DNA from: Climacteris rufus
Taxonomy: Eukaryota; Chordata; Aves; Passeriformes; Climacteridae
Direction of reading: 5' to 3'
NCBI GenBank assembly: GCA_013398175.1
Contig: VZRZ01005132.1
Coordinates: 1,037,093-1,101,092, forward strand
Length of the DNA: 64,000 bases
Shown: positions 47,551 through 59,410 of the stretch, piece by piece
Position numbering within the stretch: position 1 is the first letter of the stretch
Layout: each line of letters opens with the position of its first letter
Program-made: the position numbers and the translations under genes
Notes under the pieces: model-generated
Seen by the model: the letters and a program-made list of their open reading frames with translations, nothing else
Databases searched by the model: none
What the model was told of the DNA's origin: nothing

Positions 47551-49170
47551 CATTTCCTTGATCATCAAGCTGAAAAAAATAGTCTATACTGAAACCAACA
47601 AAAGCTTTCATTATGTTAAACCCTTTATTGGAATTATTTGGTTTACAAAGGGATTTGTTACTCTTTGCATGCTATGAATTTCATGGCTAGGTGAACAAGG
47701 CTGGAGACTCAGATCCAGCAGGGACTTACTCCTCCCCACTTCCTCACGCACTTTACATGAAAGTACTGGGTTTGGAGGCTGAGACACATGCTGCAGTAAG
47801 TGAAGAAGGAGCTGTTTGCCAGTCTCTGTGTAGATGGCACAACTTTAGAAAGAAGCCAGAACCATGAAAGTCAAAGCATGCAGGCAGCACAGCTCTCAGG
47901 AATAAAAGGGCATCAGCAGCAGTAAACAGGCTGGGGACAGGCCATGACAGAAGATTTGGAACAAGATGCAAAATGTTTTCAGCACAAATCTAAGGTGTGC
48001 TAATGTTATACAGGTGGAGATATTGTATTCCATAGTTAAGCTATGCTCATTACACAGGTGGAAACAAACAAACTGCTAACAAACAAAGGACTGCATAAGC
48101 TGCACTACAAGTGCTGTTTGATAAAAAATGACAGTGATTTTTAATGTTAATTGTAAATAATTATTAATTGAAAAATAATAAGTACTGGTTAATTAACAGC
48201 ATAAAAAACTATATTTCAGACTGTGAGGGTCAGTGATCAATTTGTACTTCAACCTCAAAGTTAAAATTTCTGACGTGTCAGTGCTTGACTTCACTTACCA
48301 CAGCAGCTGTTAATACTGAAAAGTGGAATATCAATCAGACATGGATCAAAGGGAAAAAAAGAGAAATATTATGTAAACCTGGGCTGTTTCTTCCATTTGT
48401 ATCTCTTTCTCCATCTGTAAGATTAGGAACATACTTACTGGTAGGCTATAAAAATTTCAGAAATTTTTATGGATTCTTTGATATAACCTAAAACGTAAGA
48501 GAAGTCCTATGATCTTTCCTTTGGAATGAGACAAAGTCTCAACAGCCTCTATGTCATTAAAACAATCTCATGTCAAAATCCATCCTCACTATCTAAACAA
48601 ATTCCCATTAATATGTGTTTTCTTGATTAAAATATAAATGAGAGCTATATAATTTTTTTTTTGTAAGACCAAACAAGCATAGGATTTGTGACAATGAGAA
48701 CCATTTGTATTTCTCATTGAAGGTAATTTAACTGTCAAAACACATACTGATTTTTAGAAAATTAAGATTTAGCAGAGTTTAGTCTATACATGTCCAAGAA
48801 ACTCAAAATACAACAGATGTGGAAAAGTAATTATCACTGAAATGAAACATAAGGACAACAGACAGAATGCAGATATGTGCATTAAGAAGCACTCAGTGTG
48901 TAACTGGAAATAAGTAGTCCCTATTTTGCAAGAGGAGGAAAATATTTGTCAAAGTTCAGTATTAATTCTGTAAAGTCAATAATTCATTGTGGTCAACTAA
49001 TTAGCTGAATTATTAATGCATGGATAATCAGCAAGCACTCAGTCCAGTGACCTGGAGGCCGATTAAACTTTACAGCTTGCACATTGCTTACTGCCCAAGA
49101 TTTTGATATCGAAATTTTTGAAGACAAAAGAGCATTATTAAATTGAAATGGCTGGTAACAAAGAACAAGA
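47551..49170. other. Unrecognised DNA
   Basis: No gene or known repeat was recognised. Bases 47690-47960 are somewhat GC-richer, with a 72-codon minus-strand frame (47753-47971) that has no family signature. Confidence 0.55.
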
Positions 49171-49211
49171 TATATATATATATATATATCTATATGTGTG
49201 TGTGTGTGTGT
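49171..49211 (+). repeat. (TA)n(TG)n compound microsatellite
   Basis: About nine TA units (49171-49189), a short CTATA spacer, then about nine TG units ending at a single N (49212). The N marks either an uncalled base or a collapsed repeat. Confidence 0.96.
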
Positions 49212-49212
49212 N

Positions 49213-50480
49213 CCATTCATAGACATTGATAGAAATCTCTCATTAATCTACAGCCCTGTACAAGTTCCAGGTGTGACACTCTTGTATCAACCAGCTCACT
49301 CTGTGAACCCATATTTAAAAAAACCTCTTGCTTCTTAGACCTGCAAACACAATAGTGACAATATTGACCTAAAATTTAAACACACTCAATGCACACACTT
49401 TATTGGAATAAAATCCATTGCACCCTACAGCTACTTGCTCAAGCTCTGCGTGATTCCTTTAGGAAAGACATCAGTAGTTGATTTGCTTTTACAGGCAGGC
49501 AATTCAGAAGTATTAGATTCATTTGTTGGCTTCAGAATTCCTCTAGTGACTTAAGAAATATGAGGTTTCCTTTTTTATAAAGGTGGAATATTAGTGCTTC
49601 AGTGCAATGTATTAGACTTGTTTAAAGTTAGCCAATACAGCAAACTCATGGTGCTTAACAAGGATATCTTAAAATGAGAGATCAGTTCAGAGACAGAGAG
49701 TGCTGTGCAGACTTAAATATTTTCTGATGTTTTACAGAAGAAATACTAACCCTATACGTTTTCTTCTCTACAGAGAATTTTATACTCTAAAAATGATGAG
49801 GAATTAATAGTAATGCTTATTGAAAGGCTATATTTATGTTCTGTTTAAATCACAAAAAAGTATGGCATAAAACAACAACAAAACAAGAGTTTAAACTAGC
49901 TTAATTTTAGGCAAGTTAATTATGCTTTCATCTAAATAAGGTTTCTCTAATACTGCATATATTTGTTATGCCCTTTTGGTCTGGGTGTCTTAGAGGAAGA
50001 ATGAAAGCATCCAAGCTGATTGGCACGTATGTTAGTATTACCTGCATGCAATAGTGGAAAAATTGGTGTCACTACATAAAATAAATCATGATGCCTTTAG
50101 GGACGTCATACCTACTTTATCAATAAGTGAGAAGTAACTTTGAATTTTTAACATTCTAGTCTGAATTTTCAACTTAACAATGAATTTACCAAGTTTCACC
50201 CACTTAGCAAAAGTTGCTTTTATTTTTGATTTTCATTTAATATCAGTTTGCAAAATTCATCCAAATTACTCCCACAAAAACTCTTGTTCTTTCTTCAATT
50301 TAACTCATTATATCTTCTAAAATGTGAATGTCATCAGTAGTTCAAATCAAAATAAGCCTATTGCATCTACTTGGTACTTTTTCAGTCAGACATATTTTCA
50401 GAAAATACAAATTCAGAACCAATGTCAGTAGAACTTTATATAAAACTTTGAACTCACAGCAGATTATAAGTTTGAAATAA
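49213..50480. other. Unrecognised AT-rich DNA
   Basis: No gene or repeat family was recognised. Confidence 0.6.
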
Positions 50481-50504
50481 AAAAATATATATACATACAG
50501 ACAC

Positions 50505-50570
<66 letters not shown>

Positions 50571-50655
50571 GATATAATATATATAAATATATACAAATAT
50601 ATAAATATAAATATATATTTATATATACACACACAGAGACACATATATATAAAAG
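50481..50655 (+). repeat. (ACATAT)n array with AT-rich flank
   Basis: About eleven hexamer units ACATAT at 50505-50570, then imperfect ATATAA/ATAAAT sequence and an ACACAC/ACATATATAT end to 50655. The 132-codon minus-strand frame across it consists of alternating tyrosine-valine and is an artefact. Confidence 0.96.
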
Positions 50656-53002
50656 ACACAATCCTCCTACACCAGGTTTTTTTATAAGACAATACTTGGT
50701 ATTGTACTTGGCACGAGAAAGTAACAGTTGTTACTTTCATACAAGGTTAGTATATCTTTATTCCTCTGTCTCATGCCCTTAGAGCCTAATCATCTCTAGA
50801 AAGTTTTAATAAAAGAAAATGTGATTCTGCTGTGAAAAGTCAAAAGGTGGATTAACTGAATCAGAAAATAAATGACTTTACAAAGTTTTTCCCAAATATG
50901 TAAAATAAACTCTGTTCTGTGGGAACTTTGCAAAAAAATATTTAAAATGTGACAAGGAATTAGCCAGCCAACTTTCTTGTCCTTTACATAAAAGCTGTGT
51001 GCCACAATCATTTGTGCAGTTAAGTCATCACTGAAGTCATAACCTCTTTTGATCTCTATTGATCAGACTGGAGCACTAGAGATACACAATATTCAATCTC
51101 AGTCTGAAGGAACATAACATTGTCTTTAAATTATGTCTTCCACTGAAGCTGGAGATTTGGAAGTGTTATTACTACCTATGTAAAGCAGAGTATTTTCCCA
51201 TCTCCTCCTTAGTTTCCTTTAAAATAAGCTTCTGTTGTCTTTGAGAAAGAGAAGGTGCAGAAGTGGAAAAATGAGGCAATTTCCTCCATCATAATTCATT
51301 GTCAATTAGGAAAAGCTGTATGTGAAGGACAGGTAAGACTTTCTGGCTTTCTGATGATTCAAAAAACCATCAATTTTGTTTATATTGGAAAGGATGCAAC
51401 AGCACCCTGGAATACAGGATATTCAACTAGCAGATGCAAAACTGAATAACCCACTCTCTCAGGGCTGCACTACCTGCCAGAGCTCAACTCACGGGCATGC
51501 AGACTCCAGTTTCCATAGAACCTTCCTGTGCACGGCTGCTTTATTCTGTTGATATTCGGGTATATATTTTGTTTTACTAAAAAATTTCAGTATCCCAATC
51601 AAGTTTACATGGATATATGATTGCAATGACTCACAACCTCAAAACTCTTGGTTTGCAGCAATGCAAACAGAAATTGCTCACTTATCTTTTATCTTCTGTG
51701 CTCCTATCTGATCAACTAATATATTTATATAGTGACACTTTCTCCAGCCACTAGATACCACTGCATATTTTTAGTCCAGGCAGGTAAAGAAAGATGACAA
51801 ATTTGCAATTCAAATTGAATGAAGATGTTAATCTGCTCTGCAATAAAGACAATTTCCTTAGCAGCCATCAATGACACTGAAGGTTCTTTAATTGATGAGC
51901 TCCCACGTTAACTTGTTATATTACCTTCTATTAGTTACTACTAAATGTTAAAAAACACTATTCCAATGTTAGCTTATTTCATATGGAGCAACACACCTCT
52001 TCTTCCAAATCTGACATTTAAGATTGCTTCTTCTTGAGTGTATTTTGAGAGTAACTCAAATGGAAGACACACAGGGAGTGCATATCTTGACAGATATGAA
52101 CTCATTCTTAAAACATCAAGGATTAGTTTTTTTAAGTCAGCAATTTTATTTTGTTGCAGTTTTAGTCACAAAGATTAACAGGAAAGATTTGGAGGTCCAG
52201 TTAGACAAAATACTCACCATTCTGTTATTTAGCCTTTTTTTTCCCAATCAACAAAACTGGACTTGAGGTCTGAACAGCACAGCTAATTTCACAGTAGTTT
52301 CAGTATTCCTAGCCCACCCTCCAAAGTTTAAATAGTATAGAAGTGGCAAAAATTAGAAACAGCTAATTGGTGGTTTTTGTTTTGAAGGTGCTGTCTAGAG
52401 TTGACTAGTCTTGTTTCAAAGACTGGTCAGAACCCAAATGTTTACAAACATGAAATAGCACATCTTCCTAGCTGTAAGAAAGAAATACTCCAGAATATAC
52501 ACGCTAAGTATCCCTAGGAGCCCTTAGAAGAAAATTAGGTATACTATTTCTAAAATTGATTGTATAATTTATGAATGATGGTAGCTTGGGAAAATGGATG
52601 TGACCGCTTATTTTATCGTTGGAATCTGCAGTTCTGTCTGTACTGAGAAGCTAAAGGGATAGATGGCACCCCAGCTGTAATCCTGATGGCCAGGCATTTT
52701 TGCTATCTTCTGACTGCAGATAGTGAGAAAAGCCTTGCTTTCATACAAAAACAAAGAATCTGGGCTCTAGTGGGCTACTCCGCTTGGTCTATCAGCTCAA
52801 CACCTGTGTCTCATGTACTACATAAGCCTGACAGATTACTGCAACATTAGGTACTGTAATGTTTATTCCTTCTGTGGGTCTTAGCTTGTTAATTTTACAA
52901 TGCTTCTGAGCATTCTTCATGCTTTGAATGTGATCAGACAGTTAAAAGGTCTGACTTAACACACTGACTCTAATTAAATGCGTTTTTCAAAGGCCTAATT
53001 GG
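50656..53002. other. Unrecognised AT-rich DNA
   Basis: No gene or repeat family was recognised. An 80-codon plus-strand frame at 52024-52266 shows no family signature. Confidence 0.6.
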
Positions 53003-53068
53003 ACAAAATTAGGTATCTTTTTAATGTTTCCTCATGTAATTGGGTACCTCACAAAATTAGGTATCTTT
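53003..53068 (+). repeat. 18-bp direct repeat at 48-bp spacing
   Basis: ACAAAATTAGGTATCTTT occurs at 53003-53020 and exactly again at 53051-53068. Sequence following each copy is only loosely similar (CCTCATG versus CCTCACATG), so this is an old tandem duplication or two copies of one motif. Confidence 0.9.
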
Positions 53069-53222
53069 AACATAACCTCACATGCTGCATTCTAGAAATA
53101 CATTTTGGTTGTGTATTTGGGTAAAAAATCAGCTTTAATGATTTACAATTTACAAAAGAGCAGGTTAGAAGAAATAATGCATCTGAATTAAAATTCTACA
53201 AAAATATGAAAGATTTAAGTTG

Positions 53223-53240
53223 CTTCCTTCCTTCCTTCCT
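53223..53240 (+). repeat. (CTTC)n short microsatellite
   Basis: Four and a half CTTC units. Confidence 0.9.
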
Positions 53241-53241
53241 T

Positions 53242-54852
53242 ATTAATTAGACCACATTAAAAAAAGAAAAAGGAAACATAAAACAGTTCTCCAGAGCCAT
53301 TCATAGGGACAATAGCTATCATGCAATTCCTTGTAGGTTTTTTTGGGTCTAAGGGGGAAGGTTAATGTTTCTTTCTAAGGTGAGTAATGTACAAACCCAA
53401 TAGCATTACACTTTGTATTTATTTGTTCTGTAAGGTCACTGCTTTGCATTTTATGCATTTTTTTCACATAGTGCTGCATCCAAATCTCTGAAAGTTAATT
53501 CAGATTTTCTAGAAAGAAAAAGGCTTAATAATGACCTAATCAAACTGTTTAAAAAAACGTAATGTGTTTAGGAAAAAATTCTTAGAGGCAAAATATTCTT
53601 TTTGTTTTATGTTGGCTATTGGTAAGAGATTTAATTAACCACTTAATAATGTTTACATATAAAATGTCTTAGTGATTCTCACAAAACAATGGTGACTCTT
53701 TTCATTATCTTCAGGAGTGTGGTCAGAATACTTGTGGTGTCATCCACCTTCTAAACTCTAGTACTATTTCTTCTATCTACATCTACTATCTTAAATTTTC
53801 TGATTATATTTTTCTGTACTTCACACCTCTGCATGACAGCAGATGGGAATTTGGTTTCACAGCTCTCATCCTCCAAAGAGACCATTTGATAGTGCAAAAC
53901 CTGCAATGTAATTTCATCATTAATCCATTACATGCTTACACTTTTGATGTACCACATGTGTAAGAATCTGGTGTTACAGTACTTTCTTGTCTCTACACTT
54001 TGCAAAGGGACCAAAACTTGTTTTGAATATATGACAAACTTCCTTAGTAGACTTAATAATAATTTTCAAATCTAGTTTAACATCAAACATACTCACACAG
54101 AGTAGGTAAAATTCCAAATACCTGAAATAAAATCTTAAAATAAAAGAAAAATAAGCACTAATTTTCTGTGAAAAAACAAACAAACAAATAACAACAAAAC
54201 TCAAGCATTTTCTTTTGGTGGTTCACCCATTTCCATATTAAAAAGAAATGTTTTGGCTCGAGAAGAACAACTAAAATTAGGAAGACTTAATAATCACAAT
54301 ATAATATGTAGATGACACAAAATACCCAAATATAGATAGTTGTTACTCAACTTTGCAAGTTGATATACTATATCATCTCCATCCTTAACCACTTCATACA
54401 GCCTACAGGATATTTACAGGGAAAAATTGCATTTATATATTGTGAAATACTATTTTTGTTATCAAATAATCAGATAAAAAACATGCAATAAAAAAACCTC
54501 AAACAACAAACAAACCAGAGACAAGGACACTCTGCACAGTCTCTCTATGCTGACTAACATACAAAATATGTGACCAAGCCAAAACATACTCATATTACTT
54601 CCATCTTCTGCCTTTATTTGCAAATAAAGTTCCCTGTCCATGACCTTCTGGTACACTGGCACAACACCAAGGACTTTGCATGTCTTTTTGTCAATCTATC
54701 ATGCTCACATATCAAAATATCAGAACTGAATGTTCTTCAAGGTTTGGTGAATTTATTTGTTTAGCCCCTTGTCTCAGCAAAAGGAAAAATCACTTCCCTT
54801 GATCTATGGAATATGTTGACACCAATAAAATGCAGGAAGTTGTTTGTCTTCG
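53242..54852. other. Unrecognised AT-rich DNA
   Basis: No gene or repeat family was recognised. Confidence 0.6.
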
Positions 54853-54966
54853 TTGCTGCAAAAGTGCGTGGCTACATTGGTTCGGCCTACCGTACATCAG
54901 CTCAATATTATAGTGCGTGCTGATACTTTTGCTCAAGTATTTTGCACTTGTACACTATTGCAGCAA
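54853..54966 (+). other. 114-bp inverted-repeat segment, possible structured element
   Basis: TTGCTGCAAAAGTG (54853-54866) and CACTATTGCAGCAA (54953-54966) are complementary at 13 of 14 positions and enclose 86 bases. Inside, ATCAGC (54895-54900) can pair with GCTGAT (54919-54924), and ATACTT with AAGTAT around a 6-base loop (about 54924-54941). The segment keeps four CpGs (GTGCGTGG, TTCGGCC, ACCGTAC, GTGCGTGC) in a CpG-poor region. It could be a structured RNA, a small inverted-repeat transposon, or chance. No target duplication was seen and the strand is unknown. Confidence 0.4.
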
Positions 54967-57900
54967 AGCATTTAACGAGTTTCAGCTTCAAATAAAAAAC
55001 AGTCCCAAAGAAATGGACAAATGCTTAGAGGACAAAAAGGAGAAGATTGTCTCTATCACATAATTCACCACGTTGTCATATGCTGTTCATACCGGCAGTG
55101 AATTCATATGAACATTTAAGATGAGAGAGAATGCATAAAAACAATATGAAAACAAGAATAGAAATCAACATTAATATTAGAAAAATGTGGTTCTTTTAGG
55201 TGAAATTATATCTCACTACTTACTCAAAACTGGAAATCATTTTACTGCTGATTTCTGCTTCTACATTTAGTAAGCTAGATCGTCTCAGAACAGTTAAAAA
55301 TTCAGCAGTAACATAGAAAATTTCCCACCAGCATCTTAGTTTTAGGAGACATTTGCAAGTAATATTTAGTGGGGTTACAATTAATCTCTGATTTACAACA
55401 CTAGGCAGAAAATCATCATAACATTATATATATAAAAATGGATACATCTTAATTATGTTATAAAACTGTCCTCCCATTTCTGACTGAAAGTCAGATGGTA
55501 ATAAAACTTCACAGCAGATTTGCTAATAATATTACATGCTTGGGGCAAATATAGGAGAGAATGAAAGATATTTTCTGTCAGTATAAGTGCATCATAACAA
55601 GTATTGTAGAGAATGGAAGAAATTGAGAGACACAAAAAACCCCAAATCTTATAAAAGACACTCAGTTTTGCCTCGTAATATGTTTACAATGTGTTTGAAG
55701 TGCTAGATCCATTTTAAACTACATCCCAAGATACACCTCTGCTCTGTAATGACCTAAAAGCTTTCCCAGCTTTTGCTTATGAGACTTGCACCCCTTAGTA
55801 ATTAGACTCTTTTCTCTCTGTAGATTCTCTGTAGTTGATTCCATTAATCTGAACTTCAGTAGTCAAAAGTTGACATTTACTTCACAACTGTGGTAGCCTT
55901 CCATCTTTCTTGCCCAGCTTAATGTGGTATCTTTCACCACAGTTTGAAGGTTCTATCTGTGCAATTATTTTTGTTTAGCATTGCCTCTTTATAGTGGAGG
56001 AAACTGAGGCATGGTGTTTTGTAGATGAGGCAGGCTGGGGAGTGGAAGGCATCTTGGCATCCACCTCTCTTTTTTTTTTATTTTAAAATAATTTATTATT
56101 AATGTCTTCTGGAAATTAGGCCAGAATTTTAGGGAAAACAAAAGACACAAAATTAAAGTCAAAATTCAAAAGAAATTAACTGGCAAACTAGGTTAATTTT
56201 TTAGCTGCAAACTTATTTCTTAATTTTTTTTTTTGCAAATCACTAAAATAATGACAACAAAAATGTCAGTAAAAACTATATTAAGGAAAAACAATTTGAC
56301 TTTCAGAGCAAGTAACATCAGTCTTACAAAGATAGTTTGACTGATAAGTTCATATTTATTTTTAGGACGTTGAACAAATAGTAAATATTTTCAGTGTAGA
56401 AATGGCAGTTTATTGCCTTGCATCTTAAATGCATACCACTGTTAAACATTACAGTAGCAATCAAAATAGCCCAGCCAAATTCTCAAAGTTTACAAATTCT
56501 GCAGCCATAGTATACTATCCCTCAAATTATCTACAAGCTATATACTAACAACTGTATACTCAGTTCTGAAGTATAATCGCCTGTACTTCTCTGTCAGTCT
56601 CATAGATTAAAATGATAAGCATACCTGAAATGTGTCTTTTGTTAGCAGAAGTTCCAAGATACAGATTTTTGTGAAAAGTCACTCAGTGAATTAAAATAAT
56701 AAATAATTTTTTTTAAAGTTATAAATTAGACCATATAACCACGTAACAATCCTGTTCTACCTTGGGAGGCACCAAAACAGATGCTGGAGGTAGAGATACC
56801 CTGTGCAGAAGAGGAGCTGATGGCTCATCTGTATGATGAGAAAATGTAATAAAAATTGGGATTCATTTTACCTATGTCAATGAACCTAATCAAAGGTAGA
56901 CATCTAAAGTGTGCTAGCCAAATCACAAAGTAATATGATAACAAAATTTTGTGGTATAATGATGATTTTTTTGTTGTTGTTGCTTGGGGATTCCTAATTT
57001 TAAAAGCTACATCATCCTAAAGCAACAGGTTTAGTCTATCCTTTTGTCATCTGGTACATAAATGCTTTGACAGATGATACAAAATTCCATAGTCTATTCT
57101 CCCAGGATTGTGCCTAAAATAATATATTTTACAAAGACAAACACTGAATACTCTTTTTGCTGGCTTAAAGGCCATATCCGCACATTAACACAGACATAGC
57201 CTAGCAAGAGAAAAGGATTATAGAGAAAGCAATGAAAAAATCTTTGAAGAAAGTTTAAAAATTTAGAATGCTGCAATGAATGAAGTTCCTCTTCTCCCCT
57301 AATCTTGTTCCAACACAGTATAATAAATTCCTTATCAGACTTTAAGACATTATGTATGTGTTTCAGCTTGCCCTCAGCACTGTAAGTTTAATGGAATGGT
57401 ATATAATTTTAATGGAACTCCTAAGTGTGTACTACTTCATTCAGCTATGTGTATGAACCTAATATCTTGAAGATGGCAAATTTCTCTTTGAAAACTTTGA
57501 AAAATAAATAACTAAAAGGGTTTTTTTTCTTCATAAGAAAAGAAAATACACAGGTAAAGATTTTGACTGAGAAAACTTTAACAAAAATAAAATATCCTTT
57601 GTTTAATTATTGTTAATGGGAAATATAAATTATTTACAAAAACCAAGTGCAGAAAAACTATGACTGGGGGCCAGCCTGGAGTATGTGTCTCTGTTCTCTC
57701 TCTTAGCCAGACTCTTAGGGTTCTATGTTAGGTGACAGTTTTTGCAAAAGAGGTGCTAGTGCCAGTATTTGGGTATTGTGCACCTCACAAAACTGAATGG
57801 AAACCTCTAATATAATGCAAAATTGATAAATTACCAAATCAATCCCTTTGGAAGATGAAAAAATGAATGCAAGTTATATTTCTAGTGAAAGAAATGCAAT

Positions 57901-58032
57901 ACTCATAGGGGAATACATTTTGACTGTTCTGTCTGGTATCTTCTCTGAAGTAACCAAGCATTTGTCGTCAAGCCTTAAAAACACCTATTGAAGATTCTTA
58001 AAGTGTTAGGTAGTATAGATTTAGAAAGCTAT
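54967..58032. other. Unrecognised AT-rich DNA
   Basis: No gene or repeat family was recognised. Confidence 0.6.
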
Positions 58033-58071
58033 GCAACAGTTGAGCAACTGTTGCAACTAAGCAACAGTTGA
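58033..58071 (+). repeat. CAACAGTTG palindrome and direct repeat
   Basis: CAACAGTTG (58034-58042) is followed after two bases by its perfect reverse complement CAACTGTTG (58045-58053). A third copy, GCAACAGTTGA, lies at 58061-58071. CAGTTG and CAACTG are E-box (CANNTG) sequences, so three E-boxes fall in 36 bp. Function is unproven. Confidence 0.85.
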
Positions 58072-59307
58072 TAAATCAAGATTTTCTAAAATTTTCCTTA
58101 AAACTATTATCTGTAAAATAAGATTATAACATACTTATAGAAATCCAGGAAGCTGATTATTTTGTACAATGTGGTAAAACAATGCTTTCTGTAATATTGC
58201 TTCTTGTGATGAAACAGTTAATAAAATTAGATCATCATCATTTAAATATATAATCTAGGAATTCATAGATAAATAAACTAGAATCTGCCCTAGAACACAC
58301 TTCTTAATGCAGACAGCCCTTAGCAACAAGCACCTACTTAGGAACTTTGATTATATAAACTATTTCAGAAATACTTCAACATCAAATGGAAGAGAAGTGA
58401 AAAGAATAGAGAAAGATTTTACTTCATTAAGATTTTGCTGTATACATACACATTATTTAAAACAGAATTCTATAGCAAGGAAGACTAAGCAGGATTCTAC
58501 ATTTGAAGAGCTGTTTGGTGAAGAAAAGTCATTGATGTATTTAAGTAAGAGTGACATTCCCTGAAGGTCTTTAGCTCAGTGCAATGTATGGGCACTTTCT
58601 GCACAAGCATAGACATCAGGCTGGGAAAAGCACAAAATGCATATTTGCATGCTTTTAAAGGCATGTGTGGGTTTTGTTTTGCTTTATATTTGACTTGATT
58701 TTTAAAGTGTTGAGCCAAAGCCAACTTCTACAAAAAAAACATTTCACAGGTATCCAGATACATATCAGCACGCCCAATACACAACATTCCTGTTGATAAA
58801 ATGTAATCAAGATCCCAAAGATCAAATCAAATCAAATTGGTTTTTTATATGCTATATATTCACTAATAACTTTTGGAACTCAAACAGTGCACATATGTAT
58901 TATAGAACCACATCTGTATCAATAATTCTTCAGTCTTCCAAGAAATGTGTATTAAATTTCATGGGTCTCCTTTAGTTTACTTCAGTAGTTTTCTGCGATC
59001 TCTGGCTGTTTAAAAATCCCAGCTGGATCAATGAGATCAAATAAGGTTTATCTGTATAAAACTCAATGTTTAAGTAATCAGAACTGCTAACTGTAGCTGT
59101 ACTCTAATTAAAGAAAAAAAAAGCATTCACAAATTTTTGACTTAAATCTTACTCAGTTTATTGAATAGCTGCAGCAACCTAACAACAACAGACAGCTCTG
59201 TGAAACAGGCAACACTCTAAATCATAAAAAGTCTTGGTGAAAGTCATATTATTTTACTTTTTGCACATCCATCAAAAGACTGAGATGAGAAAAAAAAGTT
59301 TTTATTA
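58072..59307. other. Unrecognised AT-rich DNA
   Basis: No gene or repeat family was recognised. An 85-codon plus-strand frame at 58307-58564 is lysine/serine-rich and has no family signature. Confidence 0.6.
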
Positions 59308-59410
59308 TCATAGAATCATAAGACCATCAAGGTTGGAAGAGACCTTTAAGGTCTTCAGGTCCACCTGTCAATCTAGCACTACCACTGTCACCCATTAACC
59401 ACTAAATAAT
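59308..59410 (-). mobile_element. CR1 3' tail fragment
   Basis: TCATAGAATCATAAGACC followed by AAGGTTGGAAGAGACCTTTA and TCCACC is the reverse complement of a CR1 3' end with ATTCTATGA terminal repeats. Degraded CR1 sequence can be followed to about TTAACCACTAAAT. Confidence 0.85.

Noticed and set aside
50505..50570. CRISPR-like or centromeric array
   Set aside because: Regular 6-bp units with no spacers; it is an ordinary microsatellite.
50342..50740. 132-codon minus-strand frame
   Set aside because: It is a tyrosine-valine translation of the (ACATAT)n array.
54853..54966. microRNA precursor
   Set aside because: The outer stem pairs for 14 bp and then loses continuity. No ~22-nt duplex arm with a single apical loop can be drawn, so it is listed only as a structured segment.
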